From the NCBI RefSeq assembly GCF_011742925.1, contig NZ_WAEL01000004.1, forward strand, positions 310,001 through 374,000: a DNA stretch of 64,000 nucleotides, read 5' to 3'. Shown piece by piece: positions 60,017 through 64,000 of the stretch; the stretch's first letter is position 1, and every line of letters starts with the position of its first letter. The notes beneath the pieces are model-generated. The model made no database searches. It was not told the DNA's origin and worked only from the letters and a program-made list of their open reading frames with translations. Position numbers and translations under genes: made by a program. The stretch is from Fibrivirga algicola (GTDB taxonomy: Bacteria > Bacteroidota > Bacteroidia > Cytophagales > Spirosomataceae).

Positions 60017-61654
60017 ATGGATACCAACAGCGGAGCACCCCGCCCAAACAACAACTTTCGCAAGAATACTACCAACGCACCGGGAAACCGGCAGCAGGCG
60101 GGCATTAACCGATTCCTCGATACAGGCCTCGGTAAACTGCCACCGCAGGCGGTAGATCTGGAAGAGGCGGTGTTGGGGGCGCTTATGATCGAGAAAGATG
60201 CGCTGTCGGCCGTAGTGGATTTGCTCAAGCCTGAGACGTTCTACAAAGAGGCACACCAACGGGTATATAAGGCGATTCTCACCCTATTCGCCAACTCAGA
60301 ACCCATTGACCTGCTGACGGTTACGCAACAACTGCGTAAAACCGGAGAAATTGAGCTGGTAGGTGGCGGGGGGTATATTTCGGAACTGACGCTGCGGGTA
60401 AACTCAGCCGCCAACATCGAATACCACGCCCGCATCATCACCGAGCAGGCCCTAAAACGTGGGCTGATCACGATGTCATCGGAGATTCAGCGGGATGCCT
60501 ACGAAGATACCACCGACGTGTTTACGCTCCTCGACCGAACGGAGCGCGATCTGTTTCAACTGACCGAGTCGAACATCCGCAAAACAGTTTCCGACATGCG
60601 CTCCATCGTGGGCGAAGCCTTGAAGGAAATGGAGACCAAGAAGAATCAGGAAGGCCTCACAGGGGTACCTTCCGGCTTCACAGCGCTTGACCGCTTAACT
60701 TCCGGCTGGCAGCCTTCCGAACTGGTCATTATTGCGGCGAGGCCAGCGATGGGCAAAACTGCATTTGTGGTGTCGGCCCTCCGAAATGCGGCGGTTGACC
60801 ACGGCAAACCGGTTGCAATTTTCTCGCTCGAAATGTCGTCGGTGCAGTTGGTGAATCGTCTGATCTCAGCTGAGGCAGAGATCGACTCGGAGAAGATCCG
60901 GAAAGGTCAGTTGGCTCCACACGAGTGGCAACAGTTGCACCATAAGATTCAGCGCCTCACTGAAGCCCCGATCTATATTGACGACACGCCTGCCCTATCT
61001 ATTCTGGAACTACGGGCTAAATGTCGTCGTCTGAAAGCGCAGCATGATATTCAGATTGTCGTGATCGACTACCTGCAATTGATGACCGGCGACAATAGTA
61101 AGGGCTCTAACCGTGAACAGGAGATTGCCTCGATTTCGCGGGCACTAAAAAACCTGGCGAAAGAGCTGAACGTACCTGTCATTGCCCTGTCGCAGCTGAG
61201 CCGGGCCGTTGAAACGCGTGGTGGCGACAAGAAACCACAACTATCCGATCTTCGTGAATCAGGATCAATCGAGCAGGATGCCGACATGGTTATGTTCTTG
61301 TATCGTCCTGAATACTACAACATTACACAGGACGAAGCGGGCAACTCAACGCTAGGCGTTGGCGAAGTAATTGTAGCGAAGAACCGGTCCGGATCGCTGG
61401 ATACGATCCAACTGCGCTTTGTAAACCGGTTCACCAAGTTCTGCGACCTCGATGGGTATTTCGCGCCCGCACCGGGTTCATTCCCTGAGGGTGTGTCGGG
61501 CATGAGTAGCTTCGATGGGTCGGGGTCGTCAGGAGCTATTCCGCCACCGGGCACAATGCCTCCGCTCCCACCAACGCCGGGTACGTTGCGCAGTCGGGCC
61601 AATGACCTCTCGAATTTCGGCAACGCCGACCCAAGTCAGGAAACACCATTTTAG
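60017..61654 (+). CDS. dnaB: Replicative DNA helicase DnaB
   Basis: About 545 residues from the ATG at 60017 (MDTNSGAPRP). The N-terminal domain has PPQAVDLEEAVLGALMIEKDA, and the RecA-like C-terminal domain carries Walker A AARPAMGKTAF, H1a IFSLEMSS, Walker B IQIVVIDYLQLMTG, and the arginine finger region RSGSLDTIQLRF. It unwinds DNA at the replication fork as a hexamer. The last 70 residues are a Pro/Gly/Ser-rich tail. No intein is present. It ends at a 44-bp perfect palindrome shared with the next minus-strand gene. Confidence 0.95.
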   Translation: MDTNSGAPRPNNNFRKNTTNAPGNRQQAGINRFLDTGLGKLPPQAVDLEEAVLGALMIEKDALSAVVDLLKPETFYKEAHQRVYKAILTLFANSEPIDLLTVTQQLRKTGEIELVGGGGYISELTLRVNSAANIEYHARIITEQALKRGLITMSSEIQRDAYEDTTDVFTLLDRTERDLFQLTESNIRKTVSDMRSIVGEALKEMETKKNQEGLTGVPSGFTALDRLTSGWQPSELVIIAARPAMGKTAFVVSALRNAAVDHGKPVAIFSLEMSSVQLVNRLISAEAEIDSEKIRKGQLAPHEWQQLHHKIQRLTEAPIYIDDTPALSILELRAKCRRLKAQHDIQIVVIDYLQLMTGDNSKGSNREQEIASISRALKNLAKELNVPVIALSQLSRAVETRGGDKKPQLSDLRESGSIEQDADMVMFLYRPEYYNITQDEAGNSTLGVGEVIVAKNRSGSLDTIQLRFVNRFTKFCDLDGYFAPAPGSFPEGVSGMSSFDGSGSSGAIPPPGTMPPLPPTPGTLRSRANDLSNFGNADPSQETPF

Positions 61655-61655
61655 C

Positions 61656-61699
61656 CGATAAAAACGCCTCGCCGAGTACTCGGCGAGGCGTTTTTATCG
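61656..61699. terminator. Perfect 44-bp palindrome after dnaB
   Basis: Two 22-bp arms (61656-61677 and 61678-61699) with no spacer at all. The core ACGCCTCGCCGAGT is flanked by A5/T5 tracts. It is a bidirectional terminator for dnaB and the minus-strand gene ending at 61707. A spacer-free DNA palindrome of this size is unusual. Confidence 0.88.
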
Positions 61700-61706
61700 A
61701 TTGGCT

Positions 61707-61949
61707 TCACTCCTTCACTCTTACCGTAATCGACTGCCCGGGCTGAAACTGAACGGTCTCTCTTTGCTGATTCTGATGATAGCTCAACAAAAGTGTGTAG
61801 TTACCCGGTACTGACAGTTGGCCCAATGAACCCTTTCCGGTCGCATCGGTCATCGATGCAATATCAGGAACACTAACCGGGCCGTCGACAACCATAATTA
61901 CGACACCTTCAATTGGTTGTCCCTGCTGATTCACTACCGTGATGTTCAT
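61707..61949 (-). CDS. Small carboxypeptidase-regulatory-like domain protein
   Basis: An 80-residue beta-sandwich domain from the ATG at 61949 (MNITVVNQQGQPIEG), ending QPGQSITVRVKE. The V-N-QQGQPIEGVVI and TDATGKGSLGQLSVPGNYTLLLSY blocks match CarboxypepD_reg-like folds. An alternative ATG at 62153 gives 148 residues with a transmembrane helix (SSGIVWVFILMVTAAAILLPVL), but would overlap the upstream protease gene by 173 bp. Without that helix the protein has no export signal. The choice of start is the main doubt. It is probably made with the protease and may serve it. Confidence 0.6.
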   Translation of the reverse strand: MNITVVNQQGQPIEGVVIMVVDGPVSVPDIASMTDATGKGSLGQLSVPGNYTLLLSYHQNQQRETVQFQPGQSITVRVKE

Positions 61950-61980
61950 TGGCTTACGTGGTTTTGACACTAACAAGCTG

Positions 61981-62952
61981 TCAGGCGCCTTCTGCTTTCC
62001 AATTTTTGATATTGTTGAAAACGTCCTGTACAATACGGGTAGCAGAATTGCCGCTGCTGTGACCATTAGTATGAATACCCACACAATACCGCTGCTCGCC
62101 CACTTTGATCCAAACTGGCGCGCCACTTTGTCCACCCATCGTATCAATTTCATACGTAATTACCCGATCGGTTAAACTTCTGGGTGTACGGGCCATGAAC
62201 CACTGCTGATTCCCGCCTTTGTCGCCTGGGTAACCCGACAGGTTCAATACAGAGCCCATCAGGTAACTGTTGTCCCGTACAGCATAGCCAAAGTAACCCA
62301 CCCGATCGCCAAGACGGCTGTTTGCGGGTAAAATAATAGCCCCGTAATCGTAATCCCGCTTTTTGCTATCTGTCCAGCCTTTTACACTCCGCAGCATAGT
62401 ACCTGTGGCCGAACCATACGGGCGCGCCGCATCATTCAACCCGGGTATTACTTCGATTGACCGCGCCCAACCCCCATTGTTATGTAGGAATACGCAGTGA
62501 CCGGCTGTAATTACAGTGCGCGGGCCAACCATCCAGCCTGTGCCAATCCAACGGGTACCGTCGGCGGCCGTAATCCGTAGTGCGCAAATAGCCCGATAGG
62601 GATAAACAGTCGTATTTGTAATGCGCACGCGGTCATCGGTGCCAATGATAACCTCATTTACGGTTTCATCGACATCATAGCTTGCGAAAAAGGCTTCGCG
62701 CAACATCTCGTCCTGACCAGCCTCACTGCCCGAATCCTCCAGAAGTGTTTCCTGAGCAGATTCCTGCCGTCCATTTGAGGTAATCGCACTGAAATCGGCT
62801 GGCTTAATATACGTTTCAACCAACTCCTGTTCTGTTTCATTACGACCGAAAACTTCGCTTCCTATGAAGCCGCTCTCAGGCTCTACCTCAGTAGCTGCCC
62901 GACCTGAACGCCCATTTCGCACGGGTGCAGGTTTCACTAATGCCTCTGCCAT
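61981..62952 (-). CDS. V8-like trypsin-fold serine protease
   Basis: A 323-residue protease. The catalytic triad is H152 (VITAGHCVF), D202 (RDYDYGAIIL) and S276 (MGGQSGAPVW). The layout and the Y-P-Y-R-AI start of the mature domain at about residue 115 match staphylococcal V8-type glutamyl endopeptidases. The first 105 residues are acidic and Ser/Glu-rich with no signal peptide, which could be a propeptide or a linker for cytoplasmic control. It precedes the small regulatory-like domain gene, a combination worth testing as a protease/effector pair. Confidence 0.87.
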   Translation of the reverse strand: MAEALVKPAPVRNGRSGRAATEVEPESGFIGSEVFGRNETEQELVETYIKPADFSAITSNGRQESAQETLLEDSGSEAGQDEMLREAFFASYDVDETVNEVIIGTDDRVRITNTTVYPYRAICALRITAADGTRWIGTGWMVGPRTVITAGHCVFLHNNGGWARSIEVIPGLNDAARPYGSATGTMLRSVKGWTDSKKRDYDYGAIILPANSRLGDRVGYFGYAVRDNSYLMGSVLNLSGYPGDKGGNQQWFMARTPRSLTDRVITYEIDTMGGQSGAPVWIKVGEQRYCVGIHTNGHSSGNSATRIVQDVFNNIKNWKAEGA

Positions 62953-63353
62953 TGTTGTGACTGTTAATGGTTATACGATTAGGAATAGCTGTACCAACCG
63001 GGCCCTTAGTTGCTAACAGCGGCAACAAATGTATAGGCTGATCGAGTAGCGTTTATTTACGTATTGAGGGAGCGGTAACATATATAACTAGCTTGTTATT
63101 AACCGGTTAACCAAAATATCTTGGCTACATATTTAAGAATTTTGATTATATCATTCTAGAACAAATTGTATCGGTTGGCTACATATTCTACTAGTATCCA
63201 CTTGAAAACCAGTTCAGCCCACGGCTAACGGGCATCTATCGACCAATAGAGGCAACCAGACAGGCGCACGGTAGTTGACGGCAATACTAGTATATTGCTG
63301 CTCCTGTGAAAGCGGCCAGTCATGCTTTCAGGCATTTCCTAGTTGTTCACTAC
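62953..63353. other. Non-coding region with a direct repeat upstream of the amylase gene
   Basis: 401 bp between divergent genes, AT-rich in the middle. The 13-mer TTGGCTACATATT occurs at 63121-63133 and again at 63175-63187, 54 bp apart (about five helical turns). This could be a regulator site for the amylase gene. No exact TAnnTTTG box or terminator is recognised. Confidence 0.5.
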
Positions 63354-64000
63354 ATGTCCTATTCTTCGTCATCGCTAACCCTGTCGAGGCGGCGTTTTAC
63401 AGCCGGTCTGGCTTCTACTGGCCTGCTATTCAGCCCGCTCTTTGCTACTGCCCGACGTATCGATCAGTTGGTAAACGGGCAATTACCGGCTGCTACACCA
63501 ACTGATAAGCTGGTTATCTACCAGATCTTCACCAGGCTTTTTGGTAATCAGCAAACAGCAAACACGCCCTGGGGGAGCCTGGCCGAAAATGGTGTCGGCA
63601 AGTTCAACGATATCACGGATAAGGCACTTCAGGAGATCAGAAAAATGGGCGTATCGCATGTCTGGTATACCGGTATAATCGAGCACGCTACCATGACCGG
63701 CTATTCGTCGCTGGGTATTCCGCCCGACAATCCGCTGGTAGTCAAGGGGCGTGCCGGATCGCCATACGCCATAAAGGATTACTACGATGTGGCCCCCGAT
63801 CTGGCAGTCGATGTTCGGAAACGCATGGCGGAGTTTGAGGCGCTCGTTAAGCGATCGCACGACAACGGCCTGAAGGTTATCATTGATTTTGTACCCAATC
63901 ACCTTGCCCGGCAGTACAGCTCAGACGCCAAGCCGGATGGCGTTCAGGATTTGGGCGAAACGGATGATACAACTAAGGCATTCGACCCACAAAACAACTT
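63354..64000 (+). CDS. GH13 alpha-amylase, Tat-exported (3' truncated)
   Basis: The frame is open from the ATG at 63354 to the window edge (215 residues). The N-terminus contains LSRRRFTAGLASTGLLF, a twin-arginine signal (S-R-R-x-F), so export is folded and cofactor- or metal-dependent. The start of a GH13 barrel follows: KLVIYQIFTRLFGNQQ, LQEIRKMGVSHVWYTGIIEHA and VIIDFVPNHLARQY (region I). Catalytic residues lie beyond the edge. With the sus locus and the cytoplasmic GH13 at 23 kb, this supports starch as a major carbon source. The gene's end and exact activity cannot be judged. Confidence 0.88.
   Translation, partial: MSYSSSSLTLSRRRFTAGLASTGLLFSPLFATARRIDQLVNGQLPAATPTDKLVIYQIFTRLFGNQQTANTPWGSLAENGVGKFNDITDKALQEIRKMGVSHVWYTGIIEHATMTGYSSLGIPPDNPLVVKGRAGSPYAIKDYYDVAPDLAVDVRKRMAEFEALVKRSHDNGLKVIIDFVPNHLARQYSSDAKPDGVQDLGETDDTTKAFDPQNN

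Noticed and set aside
63275-63505. 76-codon frame overlapping the amylase start
   Set aside because: Different frame from the amylase; it overlaps the Tat signal codons and has no promoter or family features.

Overview
The window comes from a Bacteroidota chromosome, most likely a Cytophagales/Spirosomaceae member (Spirosoma, Fibrella or Rudanella type). The signs are a SusC/SusD/SusE starch locus, a cell-surface protease with a type IX secretion C-terminal domain, repeated TAnnTTTG promoter elements typical of the phylum, few Shine-Dalgarno sequences, and moderately high GC in most of the window. No rRNA, tRNA, insertion sequence, prophage or CRISPR array was seen, so genus placement is inference.

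Layout. 0-14.9 kb is housekeeping: the 3' end of a RecB/UvrD-type helicase, two PAP2-type proteins around metF, a minus-strand xth-rluE-nadR-like group, a TlpA-type thioredoxin protein, a lipoprotein, two parvulin foldases, a MoxR ATPase and a MobA-like nucleotidyltransferase. 15.0-24.8 kb is a starch-utilisation locus: a membrane-bound AraC-family regulator with an extracytoplasmic CBM20-like domain, then SusC, SusD, a SusE-like starch-binding lipoprotein with three tandem repeats, and a GH13 alpha-amylase. 24.9-34.5 kb holds pyrB, a LytTR regulator, pgeF, an exported superoxide dismutase, a PAS histidine kinase, a 2OG-Fe(II) oxygenase, a chromate transporter and an M48 protease. 34.5-43.1 kb holds GlgE, unknown proteins, a sulfatase, a NIPSNAP protein, an alpha-E protein and an EcsC protein.

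43.3-48.7 kb is a visibly AT-rich polysaccharide island: a Wzm/Wzt-type ABC exporter and three family 2 glycosyltransferases. It is followed by a GH29-GH125-GH76 set that points to alpha-mannan or fucosylated glycan breakdown. 53.1-61.7 kb returns to core genes (ruvC, flippase-like protein, comEC, GNAT, M43 protease, phoH, dnaB). The window ends with a V8-like protease, a small regulatory-like domain protein and the 5' part of a Tat-exported GH13 amylase.

Three window-wide patterns stand out. (1) The heptamer GGTACGT (either strand) occurs about 60 times by eye, against about 8 expected by chance, in all three codon phases and in intergenic DNA. (2) Gene ends carry very long near-perfect palindromes, up to 43 bp per arm, that often include the last codons or stop codon of a gene and so go well beyond ordinary terminators. 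(3) Several genes have a TAnnTTTG box only 4 nt from the start codon, which implies leaderless or almost leaderless mRNAs. The best candidate for a poorly described system is the CBM20-like/7TM-like/AraC one-component starch sensor beside its own sus genes.
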